This document shows, piece by piece, positions 43,324 to 53,275 of a stretch of DNA of 64,000 nt. The position numbers and the translations under genes are program-made. Position 1 is the stretch's first letter. The number at the start of each line of letters is the position of its first letter. The stretch comes from Acholeplasmatales bacterium (GTDB taxonomy: Bacteria > Bacillota_I > Bacilli_A > Izemoplasmatales > Izemoplasmataceae): NCBI GenBank assembly GCA_007694145.1, contig RECF01000078.1, forward strand, positions 38,199 to 102,198, given 5' to 3'. The notes beneath the pieces are model-generated. The model searched no databases, had not been told where the DNA came from, and was given only the letters and a program-made list of their open reading frames with translations.

Positions 43324-45651
43324 ATGTTTGACACAACGAAAACCACGCAAAGTACCTTACCCGCCATTGCCATTCGTGGCCTGGCGCCTTTCCCCAACAC
43401 AGACGTGCGCACTGAGGTCGGTCGTTCCGCTAGCAAAACGGCATTGCTTGAAGCCGAACGTAACCATAACAATCACGTTCTTTTGTTGATTCAAGAAAAT
43501 CCAATGGTTGAAGACCCTGCTCCCGAAGATTTGCTCAATTACGGGGTCATTGCCAAAATCGGCATTAAAATCAAGCTTCCCAACGGCAACTTCAAAGTGA
43601 AATTCGACCCGCTCATGCGGGCCGAAATTTTATCATTTGAACAAACAAAACCTTATTTCATGACGCACATTGAGACACGTCCAGCTACGCAGGATGATGT
43701 GGATGAAGAAGTAGCATTGGTGCGGATGATTGTCAAAAAAGTGATGGAAAATGCCCAAAATATTCTGAACAATCCCAAACAATCACTCGAAACCATTCAA
43801 TCTGGCATTTCCAGTGATAAGCTTGCTAACATTCTTGCGAGCAACTTGAAAATATCCGAAAACCAGAAGTTCAAGTACATCGAAACACCATCGATTGTCA
43901 AACGTCTCAGTTATTTATTGCAAGACATTGAAAAAGAACGACATATGAGTGAAATCGAAGAAAAAATCAACAGGACTGTTAAGAAAAACATCGACGAAAA
44001 CCAACGCGAGTACTACTTGCGAGAAAAACTGCGTGCCATCCAAGAAGAACTCGGTGACAAGGTAAAAAAAGAATCGGAAATCGAACAACTTCGTAAGAAG
44101 ATTCTCGACAAGAAGATGCCCGCGCATATTGAAGAAAAAGCTATGTACGAACTCTCTCGCTATGAGACGTTGCCTGCAGCAAGCGGGGAGTCCGGCGTTA
44201 TTCGCACTTACCTTGATTTCCTCATTGATCTGCCTTGGTTTGAACAAAGCGAAGATGAAACAGACATCAACAAAGCCGAGGCGGCGCTTGAGACAACCCA
44301 TTTCGGGCTTGAAAAAGTCAAGGAACGCATTGTTGAATATCTTGCCGTCAAGCTGTTGACAGGTAAAAATCCCCAGACCATTTTATGTTTGGTCGGGCCA
44401 CCGGGTGTCGGTAAAACATCTTTAGCCCAATCGATTGCGGCGGCTTTGAACCGGACGTTTGTCAAGCAATCGCTTGGTGGAATCAAAGATGAGTCGGAAA
44501 TTCGCGGCCATCGTCGCACGTATCTTGGCGCCTTGCCTGGCCGCATTTTGCATGGCATGAAAAAAGCCAAAGTCATCAATCCGCTTTTCTTGCTCGATGA
44601 GATTGACAAACTTGGTAGCGACTACAAAGGTGACCCAAGCGCCGCCATGCTTGAAGTACTTGACCCTGAGCAAAACCACCGCTTCAGTGATCACTATCTT
44701 GAAGATCAGTATGACTTGAGTCAAGTGCTCTTTATTGCTACGGCCAATTACCTTGGCAACATTCCTGCGCCTTTGCGTGACAGGATGGAGATTATTGAAC
44801 TTTCCAGCTATACCGAAATTGAAAAGTTTAACATTGCTAAGCGCCATCTTATCCCCAAACAGTTGTCAACACACGGTCTTGAGGCGGATAAGCTGAGTAT
44901 CGACGATACGACTGTGATGGCCATGATCCGGGATTATACCCGTGAGGCCGGCGTACGCCAGCTCGATCGGTTGTTTGGCGCCATCGTCCGTAAAGCCATC
45001 AAGAAGATTCTCGGGGATAAGCTGAAGCATGTTCATGTGACGACAGAAAATCTAAAAGATTTCCTCGGCAAAGCCAAATACTCAAACAACCAGGCTGATA
45101 AGGAAGATCAGATCGGTGTCGCAACCGGTTTGGCGTATACGCAGTTTGGTGGTGACACGTTACCTGTTGAAGTGGCTTATTACAAAGGCACAGGCAAACT
45201 GGTGCTGACCGGCCAGCTCGGTGATGTGATGAAAGAATCTGCCCAGGCAGCCCTCTCCTATATTCGTGCCAATCATGAGAAGTACGCCATCGACAAAAAG
45301 CTTTTTGATGAGTCGGATTTGCATATCCACGTCGCTGAAGGTGCCATCCCCAAAGATGGTCCAAGTGCCGGTGTTACCATTGCTATTGCCTTGATTAGTG
45401 CGATGACTCAGCGTAAGGTTAACCATCATGTCGGCATGACTGGCGAGATTACACTAAGGGGCCGGGTTTTACCGATTGGCGGCTTGAAAGAAAAAGCCAT
45501 TGCCGCACATCGTAGCGGTCTCAAAACCGTTATCATTCCTAAACAAAACATCCGTGACATCGATGAAATTCCTGAAGATGTCAAGAAGGAACTTGACATC
45601 ATTTCAGTCGAGTCCATTGATGAAATTATCACACATACACTCGTCACCTAG
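43324..45651 (+). CDS. lon: ATP-dependent protease Lon
   Basis: 775 residues. N-terminal substrate domain, AAA+ domain with Walker A GPPGVGKT (about 358-365) and Walker B FLLDEIDK, then the peptidase domain with the serine-lysine dyad S681 (DGPSAGV) and K724 (LKEKAIAAH). It degrades misfolded and regulatory proteins in the cytoplasm. ATG 43324 with GAGGTG upstream is preferred to the GTG at 43315, which overlaps that site. engB follows, as in Bacillus. Confidence 0.98.
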   Translation: MFDTTKTTQSTLPAIAIRGLAPFPNTDVRTEVGRSASKTALLEAERNHNNHVLLLIQENPMVEDPAPEDLLNYGVIAKIGIKIKLPNGNFKVKFDPLMRAEILSFEQTKPYFMTHIETRPATQDDVDEEVALVRMIVKKVMENAQNILNNPKQSLETIQSGISSDKLANILASNLKISENQKFKYIETPSIVKRLSYLLQDIEKERHMSEIEEKINRTVKKNIDENQREYYLREKLRAIQEELGDKVKKESEIEQLRKKILDKKMPAHIEEKAMYELSRYETLPAASGESGVIRTYLDFLIDLPWFEQSEDETDINKAEAALETTHFGLEKVKERIVEYLAVKLLTGKNPQTILCLVGPPGVGKTSLAQSIAAALNRTFVKQSLGGIKDESEIRGHRRTYLGALPGRILHGMKKAKVINPLFLLDEIDKLGSDYKGDPSAAMLEVLDPEQNHRFSDHYLEDQYDLSQVLFIATANYLGNIPAPLRDRMEIIELSSYTEIEKFNIAKRHLIPKQLSTHGLEADKLSIDDTTVMAMIRDYTREAGVRQLDRLFGAIVRKAIKKILGDKLKHVHVTTENLKDFLGKAKYSNNQADKEDQIGVATGLAYTQFGGDTLPVEVAYYKGTGKLVLTGQLGDVMKESAQAALSYIRANHEKYAIDKKLFDESDLHIHVAEGAIPKDGPSAGVTIAIALISAMTQRKVNHHVGMTGEITLRGRVLPIGGLKEKAIAAHRSGLKTVIIPKQNIRDIDEIPEDVKKELDIISVESIDEIITHTLVT

Positions 45652-45672
45652 GCAATCGAAAGATTGCCTTTT
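45651..45672 (+). terminator. Intrinsic terminator after lon
   Basis: GGCAATC-GAAA-GATTGCC, a GNRA-capped 7-bp stem that starts at the last base of the stop codon, then four T residues. Confidence 0.75.
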
Positions 45673-45692
45673 CTTCAAGGAGGAGGTCACCG

Positions 45693-46274
45693 ATGATTAC
45701 AACTGTCAAAGCCCCCATTACGGTGGTCGATGTCCGAGACTTTCCTGTGGACGGGCGACCCGAGTTTTTGTTTCTTGGCCGTAGCAACGTCGGCAAAAGT
45801 TCTTTTATCAACTGTTTGCTCAACCGCAAGAACATCGCTTATACATCCGGGCAGCCAGGCAAGACGCAAACCATCAACTTCTATTTAATCAATGAAGCGT
45901 TTTATTTTGTGGACGTACCTGGGTATGGCTATGCGCGTGTTAGTAAAACCAAACGTGAAGCCTTTGGGCGCATGATTGAAGGTTACTTGCAAAGCCGGCC
46001 TATGCTTAAGCAAGCTTTTTTGCTTGTAGACATGCGACATGAGCCAACCGAAGATGACCGTCTGATGGCAGCTTATCTCGACCATTTCGGCATCCCATTC
46101 ACGATTGTAGCGACCAAAGCCGACAAACTTTCAGGCAATGGACGTAGCAGGCAAATACGGCAAATCCAAAAGGCATTTGATCTACCGACATCGCCTGACA
46201 TCATGCCGTTTTCCTCAGTAAGCGGTTTGAACCGTGAGAAAGTCCTTGCGAAAATCATCGAACTCACCATTTAA
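45693..46274 (+). CDS. engB: Ribosome-assembly GTPase EngB/YsxC
   Basis: 193 residues. The G1 motif GRSNVGKS, G3 VDVPGYGYA and G4 TKADKL are present. YsxC/YihA GTPases are needed for large ribosomal subunit assembly. GGAGG precedes the ATG. It sits behind lon, the usual Gram-positive neighbour. Confidence 0.96.
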   Translation: MITTVKAPITVVDVRDFPVDGRPEFLFLGRSNVGKSSFINCLLNRKNIAYTSGQPGKTQTINFYLINEAFYFVDVPGYGYARVSKTKREAFGRMIEGYLQSRPMLKQAFLLVDMRHEPTEDDRLMAAYLDHFGIPFTIVATKADKLSGNGRSRQIRQIQKAFDLPTSPDIMPFSSVSGLNREKVLAKIIELTI

Positions 46275-46278
46275 ACGC

Positions 46279-46307
46279 TTGATTTGCTAAGAGCCTTATG
46301 TTAGACT
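46279..46307 (+). promoter_or_regulatory. Promoter of the valS T-box transcript
   Basis: TTGATT (46279-46284), a 17-base spacer and TAGACT (46302-46307). A second reading, TTGCTA with TATCGA five bases downstream, is also possible. Confidence 0.45.
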
Positions 46308-46313
46308 ATCGAT

Positions 46314-46527
46314 AACGACTTTGAACGGAAAAGCAAGTACCAGAGTGCCCTTCAGAGAGCCGATGGATGGTGAGAATCGGTGGGTTCGGTGCTTCAGGTC
46401 ATCCGGGAGTCGATGCGATGAAGTGAGTAGTCGCATCCGTTTGTCCACGTTATGGCACCGAGTGCCGGCATGTCCGGAATTAAGGTGGTACCGCGATACA
46501 TCGCCCTTAAATTAAGGGCTTTTTTTA
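46314..46527 (+). ncRNA. T-box riboswitch leader, valine-specific
   Basis: The T-box sequence AAGGTGGTACCGCG (46482-46495) lies just before a terminator, with stem I upstream. A candidate GUC specifier codon is at 46398-46400, matching valine. Uncharged tRNA-Val should permit reading into valS. Specifier position inferred by analogy with the ileS leader. Confidence 0.92.
46503..46527 (+). terminator. T-box terminator of valS leader
   Basis: GCCCTT-aaatt-AAGGGC followed by eight T residues. Confidence 0.86.
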
Positions 46528-46549
46528 TTTCAGGCAAGGAGGCATGACT

Positions 46550-49162
46550 ATGTCACTCAGTAAGAAGTACGATCACAAAGCGGTTGAAGCCGGCCGCTAT
46601 AAGCAATGGAAACAGGCTGGATACTTCAAGTCCGGCGATACAAAGAAACCGCCCTATACCATTGTGATTCCCCCACCCAATGTTACTGGGAAACTGCATT
46701 TGGGTCACGCGTGGGACAATACGATTCAAGACATCATCATTCGACAAAAGCGCATGCAAGGTTATGATGCGCTCTATTTGCCGGGCATGGATCATGCTGG
46801 GATTGCCACACAGGCTAAAATCGATGCCCGACTCAAGGCACAAGGGAAGCGTCGCCACGAAATGGGACGTGAAGCCTTTTTAGAAGAAGCTTGGAACTGG
46901 AAAGCCGAGTATGCGGGTCATATCCGTGAGCAATGGGAAGCACTCGGGATTAGTGTAGATTATGACAAAGAGCGGTTTACGCTAGATGAGGGTTTGAGCG
47001 AAGCCGTGACCGAGGTCTTTATTCGCCTCCATGAAAAAGGCCTCATTTACCGCAAAGAGCGCATCATCAACTGGGATATCGAGGCGAAAACCGCGTTGTC
47101 GAACATCGAGGTCGAGCACAAGGACGTCGAAGGGGCCCTATACTACTTCAAATATTATCTCGAAGACGGCACGGATTATATCACCATCGCCACCACGCGA
47201 CCGGAGACCATGTTTGGTGACACGGCGGTCATGATTCACCCAGAAGATGTCAAGCGGCACCATTTTTTAGGCAGGAAAGTTTTGATTCCCGGTACAAAGA
47301 CGGCCATTCCGGTTATCGCTGATGATTATGTTGATCGTGAGTTCGGTACCGGTGCCGTCAAGGTGACCCCCGCACACGACCCGAATGACTTCTTTGTGGG
47401 TGAGCGGCATGGATTATCGATGCCACTTTGCATGGAGGAAGACGGTACGATGAATGCCTTAGCCCATCAATATGAAGGCATGAATCGCTTCGTTTGCCGT
47501 AAAGCAGTGGTTGAAGATTTACGCCAAGTGGGCTTGCTTGAAAAGATCGAACCGTTTACACACAGTGTGGGTCACAGTGAGCGGACGGGTGTCATTGTAG
47601 AGCCCCGTTTGTCCATGCAATGGTTCGTCGACATGACGCCACTTGCAGACAAAGCACTACAAGCATCCACAGCAAAATTTGTGCCGGCGCGGTTTGAAAA
47701 AATCTTCCGCCGGTGGATGGAAAACATTCAGGATTGGTGCATTAGCCGTCAGTTATGGTGGGGACATCGTATTCCTGCTTATTATAAAGATGGCGATGTC
47801 TATGTGGGTAAAAACCCACCCCCTGGTTATGTTCAAGATGAAGATGTCCTTGACACATGGTTTTCCTCGGCGCTTTGGCCTTTTTCCACCTTGGGATGGC
47901 CCAAAGAAACCGCGGATTTCAAACGCTATTATCCAACGCAGACCATGGTAACCGGTTATGACATTATCTTCTTCTGGGTCGCCCGGATGATCTTTTCCGC
48001 GCTTGAGTTCACGGGGGAAACCCCGTTTGAACATGTTTTGATTCACGGTCTCATCCGTGATGAGCAAGGCCGCAAAATGAGTAAATCACTAGGCAATGGT
48101 GTCGACCCGATGGACATCAAGGCTGAGTTTGGTATGGATACTTTGCGGTATTTCCTTTCGACGAACTCAGCACCCGGTATGGACTTGCGCTTTGAAATTG
48201 ACAAAGTTGAGTCAAGCTGGAATTACATCAACAAACTTTGGAACATCGCACGTTTTATTTTGACTTATATCGATGCCGACACACCAGCAATAAAAACACT
48301 TGATGCCAATGATTTCGCCTTAAAGGACCGTTGGGTTTTGTCGCGATACACGGATACATTGCGAACGGTCAACACCTATTATGACAAGTTCGAGTTTGGC
48401 GAAGCAGCCAAGGCACTATACACATTTACCTGGGAACAGTTCGCGAGCTGGTACATCGAGGTATCGAAACCGGCGCTTTATGAAGGCGGTCATCCAGGGC
48501 GTATCACGCAAGCCATCATGGCCTGTGTACTCGATGGTATTTTGAAGATGTTGCACCCGTTCATGCCTTTCGTCACTGAAGCCATTTATGAGCAACTCCC
48601 TCAAAAGGAGACCGAAAGTATCATGATTGCATCCTGGCCCATGCCGCATGCATCCTGGCAGGATATGGATGCGGAAACGGCATTTGCGCATGTTCAATCC
48701 GTCATTACCCGTGTGCGTCACGTCCGGAGTGTTTATCACGTTGCGCCAAGCAAACCGGTGGCTGTCTATTTGGATGCAAACGATTCCGTTGCGGCACTCT
48801 TAAAATCAGAACGCGCGCTGCTTGAAAAGTTCCTCTTCGCGTCTGAACTACACATCGAGGCTAACGCAGCACCAGACACAGCACACATCACCGAAGTCTT
48901 GCCAGGTGTCACCCTCTCGATTCCACTCGGTAATCTCGTTGATTTTGCGGAAGAACTGACCAAGCAAGAAGCCGAGTACATACGCTTAAGCAAAGAAATC
49001 AGTCGTGCCGAGGGCATGTTGAGCAACCCGAATTTTACCAACAAAGCGCCCGCGGAAAAAGTTCAACAAGAACAAGAAAAACTTGCCCGATACCGTGAAC
49101 AGCGCGAAGAAGTCACAAAACGAGTTGAGGAACTGAAACGCCATGTTCAAGACACTCTCTGA
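46550..49162 (+). CDS. valS: Valyl-tRNA synthetase
   Basis: 870 residues. HIGH motif in TGKLHLGHAW, KMSKS in GRKMSKSLGN, the GFP/TTRPETMFGD editing domain and a C-terminal coiled coil (residues about 805-870) are present. ATG 46550 lies 7 bases after AGGAGG; the ATG at 46544 is too close to it. Under T-box control. The end overlaps folC by 20 bases, the common valS-folC pair. Confidence 0.98.
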   Translation: MSLSKKYDHKAVEAGRYKQWKQAGYFKSGDTKKPPYTIVIPPPNVTGKLHLGHAWDNTIQDIIIRQKRMQGYDALYLPGMDHAGIATQAKIDARLKAQGKRRHEMGREAFLEEAWNWKAEYAGHIREQWEALGISVDYDKERFTLDEGLSEAVTEVFIRLHEKGLIYRKERIINWDIEAKTALSNIEVEHKDVEGALYYFKYYLEDGTDYITIATTRPETMFGDTAVMIHPEDVKRHHFLGRKVLIPGTKTAIPVIADDYVDREFGTGAVKVTPAHDPNDFFVGERHGLSMPLCMEEDGTMNALAHQYEGMNRFVCRKAVVEDLRQVGLLEKIEPFTHSVGHSERTGVIVEPRLSMQWFVDMTPLADKALQASTAKFVPARFEKIFRRWMENIQDWCISRQLWWGHRIPAYYKDGDVYVGKNPPPGYVQDEDVLDTWFSSALWPFSTLGWPKETADFKRYYPTQTMVTGYDIIFFWVARMIFSALEFTGETPFEHVLIHGLIRDEQGRKMSKSLGNGVDPMDIKAEFGMDTLRYFLSTNSAPGMDLRFEIDKVESSWNYINKLWNIARFILTYIDADTPAIKTLDANDFALKDRWVLSRYTDTLRTVNTYYDKFEFGEAAKALYTFTWEQFASWYIEVSKPALYEGGHPGRITQAIMACVLDGILKMLHPFMPFVTEAIYEQLPQKETESIMIASWPMPHASWQDMDAETAFAHVQSVITRVRHVRSVYHVAPSKPVAVYLDANDSVAALLKSERALLEKFLFASELHIEANAAPDTAHITEVLPGVTLSIPLGNLVDFAEELTKQEAEYIRLSKEISRAEGMLSNPNFTNKAPAEKVQQEQEKLARYREQREEVTKRVEELKRHVQDTL

Positions 49163-50402
49163 AGGACAACGTTGGATTGAGAGCATCCATCGCTTTGGTG
49201 ACAAGTACAATCTAGATCGGATGGAAAAAGCGTGTGTCATGCTTGGACATCCAGAAAAACAGTTCAAGTCTATTCACATCGGTGGCACAAACGGAAAGGG
49301 CTCCACATTAACGTATTTGAAACATATCTATCTTGCGGCGGGTTACACCGTCGGCACCTACACCAGCCCGTATGTTGTCCGCTTCAATGAACGCATCTCT
49401 TACAATGGTCATGATATCGACGATGAGACTTTGTTGGATTTGATTAACGACATATTCCTGTTCAATCAGACGTACTTGGAGACCATGCATGATCAAATCA
49501 CGTTCTTTGAACTGGTCACGTTGATGAGCTTCATCTATTTTAGCCGGATTAAACCGGACATCGTCTTGATTGAGGTTGGTCTAGGTGGAACGTTGGATGC
49601 TACGAATGTCATCCATCCGCTTGCAAGCGTGATTACGACCATCGGCTATGACCACATGCATGTTCTCGGCGACACGCTTGAAGCCATCGCTGACAACAAG
49701 CTCGGTATTGTTAAGCGAGGCACGCCGTTATTTACCGGTGTGGTTCAGCCCGATTTGCGCCCCCAGTTTGAAGCAAAAGTGCGTGCGCAGGGTGGGACGA
49801 TGCATCACCTTGATGAGCAGCCCATTCAAATGGTGGCGTTTGGTCAGGAGAATGTATTTACTTACTTAGGCGACACGTACACGATCCATATGGCCGGTGC
49901 CCACCAAATACGCAATGCAGCCTTGGCGGTGCTTGTGGCTAGAATGTTGGATGTGCCCGCTTTAGAGAGACCCAATCCAGACATCATTAATCAGGGCTTA
50001 AAGCAAGCCCATTGGCCCGGTCGTTTTGAACGTTTCGGATCGGTGATTCTTGATGGTGCCCACAATGTCGATGGACTCATCACCGCCATAGATACAGCCA
50101 AAGCTTATTACCCTGAAGCGCATCTGACCATGTTGTTCACCGTTTTTCAAGACAAAGATTATCAAAAAATGCTCAAGTTGCTTGAAGCTGCCGATGCTGT
50201 GGTGTTCACCGAAATCGATCATCCTCGCTGTACACCGGCCGAGAAACTTTATGCGATGTCGACACACCCGAATAAGCGGGTTATCCCCACACTTGAAACA
50301 GCCTTTGAACAAGCGCGTCCAACGGGAGAACAAGCGATTTTGTTAGTGACAGGATCGCTTTATCTCATCAGTGCCGTGCGCAACCTCCTCATCAAGGCGT
50401 GA
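49143..50402 (+). CDS. folC: Folylpolyglutamate/dihydrofolate synthase
   Basis: 419 residues, Mur-ligase fold. The P-loop GGTNGKGST (residue 44) and YTSPYVVRFNERI match FolC. It adds glutamates to folates and may also make dihydrofolate; which activity dominates is not clear. It supplies cofactor for ThyA/FolA. No strong ribosome site sits near its ATG, so coupling to valS is likely. Confidence 0.95.
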   Translation: MFKTLSEGQRWIESIHRFGDKYNLDRMEKACVMLGHPEKQFKSIHIGGTNGKGSTLTYLKHIYLAAGYTVGTYTSPYVVRFNERISYNGHDIDDETLLDLINDIFLFNQTYLETMHDQITFFELVTLMSFIYFSRIKPDIVLIEVGLGGTLDATNVIHPLASVITTIGYDHMHVLGDTLEAIADNKLGIVKRGTPLFTGVVQPDLRPQFEAKVRAQGGTMHHLDEQPIQMVAFGQENVFTYLGDTYTIHMAGAHQIRNAALAVLVARMLDVPALERPNPDIINQGLKQAHWPGRFERFGSVILDGAHNVDGLITAIDTAKAYYPEAHLTMLFTVFQDKDYQKMLKLLEAADAVVFTEIDHPRCTPAEKLYAMSTHPNKRVIPTLETAFEQARPTGEQAILLVTGSLYLISAVRNLLIKA

Positions 50403-50476
50403 GTGTCGCGTAAGGCGGATGTTTGTTTGATGACGCAGTCAGAAATAGGATAAAACAGGTCAAAGGAGGAGGAATC

Positions 50477-51319
50477 ATGCCTCAACAAGAAGGTAAAATC
50501 GGCCGGGTCAGTTATGCATGGCAAGGCGCTGCCACAACACAAGAAGCGGTTGTATTTTTGAATGGTGTGATGGCTTCGGCAAACAGTTGGGCCAGCTATG
50601 TGCGTGCAGTCAGCCAACAAGGCTTTGCGACACTTACCCATGACTTCAGGGGGCAGTGGCTCTCGGAAAAACCACCGGGCCCTTATACATTTGCCACCCA
50701 TGTCGAGGATCTATTCGCCATTTTGGATGCATTGCAAATCAAGGCGGCCCATCTTGTCGGAACATCGTATGGTGGCGAAGTGGGACTCAAGGCGGCGATA
50801 ATGAAACCATCGCGGGTCAAAAGCCTTGTCCTCATTAATGCGGCTTCAGAACTCGATGCACCGTTGACCCTCGCCATCAAACAATGGATTGATATAGCAC
50901 AACAGGAGGACGGCGCCCAGTTTTTTGAGCAGATAGTCAAACCGCTTTATCATCCGGATTTCATCACAGCCCACCCAGGTTTCATCCGCAAGGCTAAAGC
51001 GACGATGGCGGCGATGCCGGAGGCCTACTTCTACGGCCAAATCCAGTTGTATGAGACCTTTTTGTCCGACCTTAATCTAACGGGCGACTTAGGACGTGTT
51101 CACTGTCCGACGCTGGTTGTTTGCGGCGCCGAAGACGTACTTAAACCCCCATATTTTTCCGAACGCATCGCCCGTGGTATAACGGATGCAGAAAGGGTGT
51201 TGATTCCTGACTGTGGTCATGTGACGCTTTATGAAACACCCAATATTCTGACAACGCTAATTTTAGGATTTTTAGGCAAGCACCGAGAAATAGACCAACG
51301 GTTTTTTAAGGGTGAGTGA
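50477..51319 (+). CDS. Alpha/beta hydrolase
   Basis: 280 residues. Catalytic serine elbow VGTSYGGEVG, aspartate in GAEDVLKPP and histidine in DCGHVTLYE form a full triad of the MhpC/BphD-like group. The substrate is unknown. ATG 50477 has AAAGGAGG 6-7 bases upstream; the longer start at 50423 has no ribosome site. It overlaps or abuts the next gene. Confidence 0.87.
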   Translation: MPQQEGKIGRVSYAWQGAATTQEAVVFLNGVMASANSWASYVRAVSQQGFATLTHDFRGQWLSEKPPGPYTFATHVEDLFAILDALQIKAAHLVGTSYGGEVGLKAAIMKPSRVKSLVLINAASELDAPLTLAIKQWIDIAQQEDGAQFFEQIVKPLYHPDFITAHPGFIRKAKATMAAMPEAYFYGQIQLYETFLSDLNLTGDLGRVHCPTLVVCGAEDVLKPPYFSERIARGITDAERVLIPDCGHVTLYETPNILTTLILGFLGKHREIDQRFFKGE

Positions 51320-51320
51320 T

Positions 51321-52715
51321 ATGGGCAAAATTGTGCGTCATGTGCAGTGGATAATCTATGTTTTCGTCGTTCAAACATGCATTTTTTCGATTGCTGTATT
51401 TCAGGTTCGCGCGCCGCTTTCGACTGATCTGGCGTATGATGCAACGCACTTGCGTGTAGTACCTGATACCGAAAACTATGCCTATCTGATGGAAGATCGC
51501 CAGGAAGCCTTAGCCATCCGTCTCGCCCTGATTGAGCAGGCGCAAGAAGCAATTGAGATAACAAGTTATGCCATCCATGACGGACAGGCCCGCGATGTGC
51601 TTTACGGTGCGTTGTTGTCGGCTGCAATACGTGGTGTTTCGGTGCGCATTGTTATAGACGGCTTCATTGAAGGACGTTTCATCAGCGATTATCAGACAAC
51701 GCGCCACATGATGGCGCATCCAGAGATTGACGTCGGCTTTTTCGAACCATTCAGCATATGGCGACCACACGCCGTGCAAAACCGTTTGCATGATAAGTTG
51801 CTCATTGTCGATGGGCAGTATGGCATCATCGGCGGTCGCAATATTGGTGATCGATACTTTATTACACCCGAGCAGACGGATGCGATTACCTATGACCGTG
51901 ATGTTTTGATTTTCGGCCAACCACATAGTGAAGCGGTCCACGCCATGCAGACGTATTTCGACCAACTCTTCCATCATCCCTATACCCAATTTGAAGCAAA
52001 CATCCAGCCTTCAGAAGCCTCTCAAGCCACCACGGCGCAACTAATCGAAGCTTATGAGGCCTATGTGTCCACACAGATACTTGACTTTGAAACGTTGGTC
52101 GTCAGGCTACATGATACCGCTGTAAAGACAGGGGCGATCACGTTTTTGCACAGTCCGCTCAACCGGATGCACAAAGAACCGGTGATTTTCAACACATTGA
52201 AAGAACTGGCTCGAGATTATAACCGTTTCTTTGTTCAAACACCTTATTTTATCGCCGATCGGCCGATGCGCGAACATTTTACCGCATTTCATGAGGCAGA
52301 AGTGACGGTACTTACGAACAGTCCCATCACCAATCCAAACATCATGGCCGCCGCCGGCTACTTACCGATACGGCATCAATTGGCTGCGACGACCACCTTG
52401 CATGAATACCATGCACAAAGCAGTATTCATGGGAAGACTCTTTTGATGGGCGATGACATCACGGTCATCGGCTCATATAACATCGATCCGCGCAGCATGT
52501 CACTCAGCACTGAAAGCGTCGTAGTCATTCATTCAAAGACGTTTCAGACTGTTGTTGAGGCGGCCATTGAACCACTGATTGCCTCAAGCTTGCATGTCAG
52601 TGAAGCAGGTGTCACCAACCCGCATGAGATAGAGTTGTTTGATGATAGTGCCGTGCGCCATATCGTCAGGACGCTTTTACGGTTTGTGCTCAGACCATTT
52701 GACTACATGCTTTGA
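51321..52715 (+). CDS. Phospholipase D-family protein (cardiolipin synthase ClsC-like)
   Basis: 464 residues with one N-terminal membrane anchor (IIYVFVVQTCIFSIAVF) and two HKD motifs: RLHDKLLIVDG with GGRNIGD, and SIHGKTLLMGDD with GSYNIDPRS. The layout and the GGRNIGD/IDPRS ends resemble YmdC/ClsC, which makes cardiolipin from two phospholipids. Another PLD activity is possible. ATG 51321 has AAGGGTGA 5 bases upstream; an in-frame GTG at 51312 falls in that site. Confidence 0.88.
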   Translation: MGKIVRHVQWIIYVFVVQTCIFSIAVFQVRAPLSTDLAYDATHLRVVPDTENYAYLMEDRQEALAIRLALIEQAQEAIEITSYAIHDGQARDVLYGALLSAAIRGVSVRIVIDGFIEGRFISDYQTTRHMMAHPEIDVGFFEPFSIWRPHAVQNRLHDKLLIVDGQYGIIGGRNIGDRYFITPEQTDAITYDRDVLIFGQPHSEAVHAMQTYFDQLFHHPYTQFEANIQPSEASQATTAQLIEAYEAYVSTQILDFETLVVRLHDTAVKTGAITFLHSPLNRMHKEPVIFNTLKELARDYNRFFVQTPYFIADRPMREHFTAFHEAEVTVLTNSPITNPNIMAAAGYLPIRHQLAATTTLHEYHAQSSIHGKTLLMGDDITVIGSYNIDPRSMSLSTESVVVIHSKTFQTVVEAAIEPLIASSLHVSEAGVTNPHEIELFDDSAVRHIVRTLLRFVLRPFDYML

Positions 52716-52726
52716 GAGCCTCTTGA

Positions 52727-52755
52727 TTGACAATCCGGATAGGTCATATTATAGT
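52727..52755 (+). promoter_or_regulatory. Promoter of the rhodanese lipoprotein gene
   Basis: TTGACA (52727-52732), a 17-base spacer and TATAGT (52750-52755). Confidence 0.78.
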
Positions 52756-52791
52756 ATTTTCAAGAGTGACAGGATTTAAGGAGATGACAAC

Positions 52792-53229
52792 ATGAAAAAA
52801 AAACTGCTTGCACTGATGATGGGCATGGCCCTTTTGGTGCTAATCGGCTGTGATTCCAGCGTGACCATGAAAAATATCGACAATCACTTGAATCAACCCG
52901 GCATTGACTACATCGACTTGCGCAGTTGGGACGAAGTCAGTCAGTTTGGTCATATTCGTGGGTTTGACATCATTCCCTTCTATGAGACGCTTGAAGCTCA
53001 AGGGATTCTCGTTCGTGTGGGTGGGTCGTGGACATTTCATCCTGAAGCCATTGTCGATGAAGCGGCGCTTCGTGCACTGTTTGATGAAACAGCCACGTTG
53101 TACATCATGTGTCGGACCGGCAATCGTTCGGGCTTCGTTGTCGAAGCGCTTAAGCATCTCGGTTATACCGATGTTTACAACCTAGGTGGCATCGTCGATT
53201 ATCAAGGCACACAACGTGTGTTTCCTTAA
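52792..53229 (+). CDS. Rhodanese-domain lipoprotein
   Basis: 145 residues. A signal peptide ends in the lipobox LIGC, so the protein should be lipid-anchored outside the membrane. The rhodanese domain follows (YIDLRSWDEVSQFGHIRG) with the active-site loop CRTGNRSG containing the catalytic cysteine. It may transfer sulfane sulfur or act on a thiol outside the cell; the partner is unknown. AAGGAGAT precedes the ATG, and it has its own near-consensus promoter. Confidence 0.88.
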   Translation: MKKKLLALMMGMALLVLIGCDSSVTMKNIDNHLNQPGIDYIDLRSWDEVSQFGHIRGFDIIPFYETLEAQGILVRVGGSWTFHPEAIVDEAALRALFDETATLYIMCRTGNRSGFVVEALKHLGYTDVYNLGGIVDYQGTQRVFP

Positions 53230-53237
53230 AAAACTCT

Positions 53238-53265
53238 TTTACTTCTAAAAGGAATTTGCTATAAT
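53238..53265 (+). promoter_or_regulatory. Promoter of tRNA-Pro
   Basis: TTTACT (53238-53243), a 16-base spacer and TATAAT (53260-53265) with an extended TGC element; the start would be a few bases before the tRNA. Confidence 0.68.
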
Positions 53266-53275
53266 GATGTGGTGC

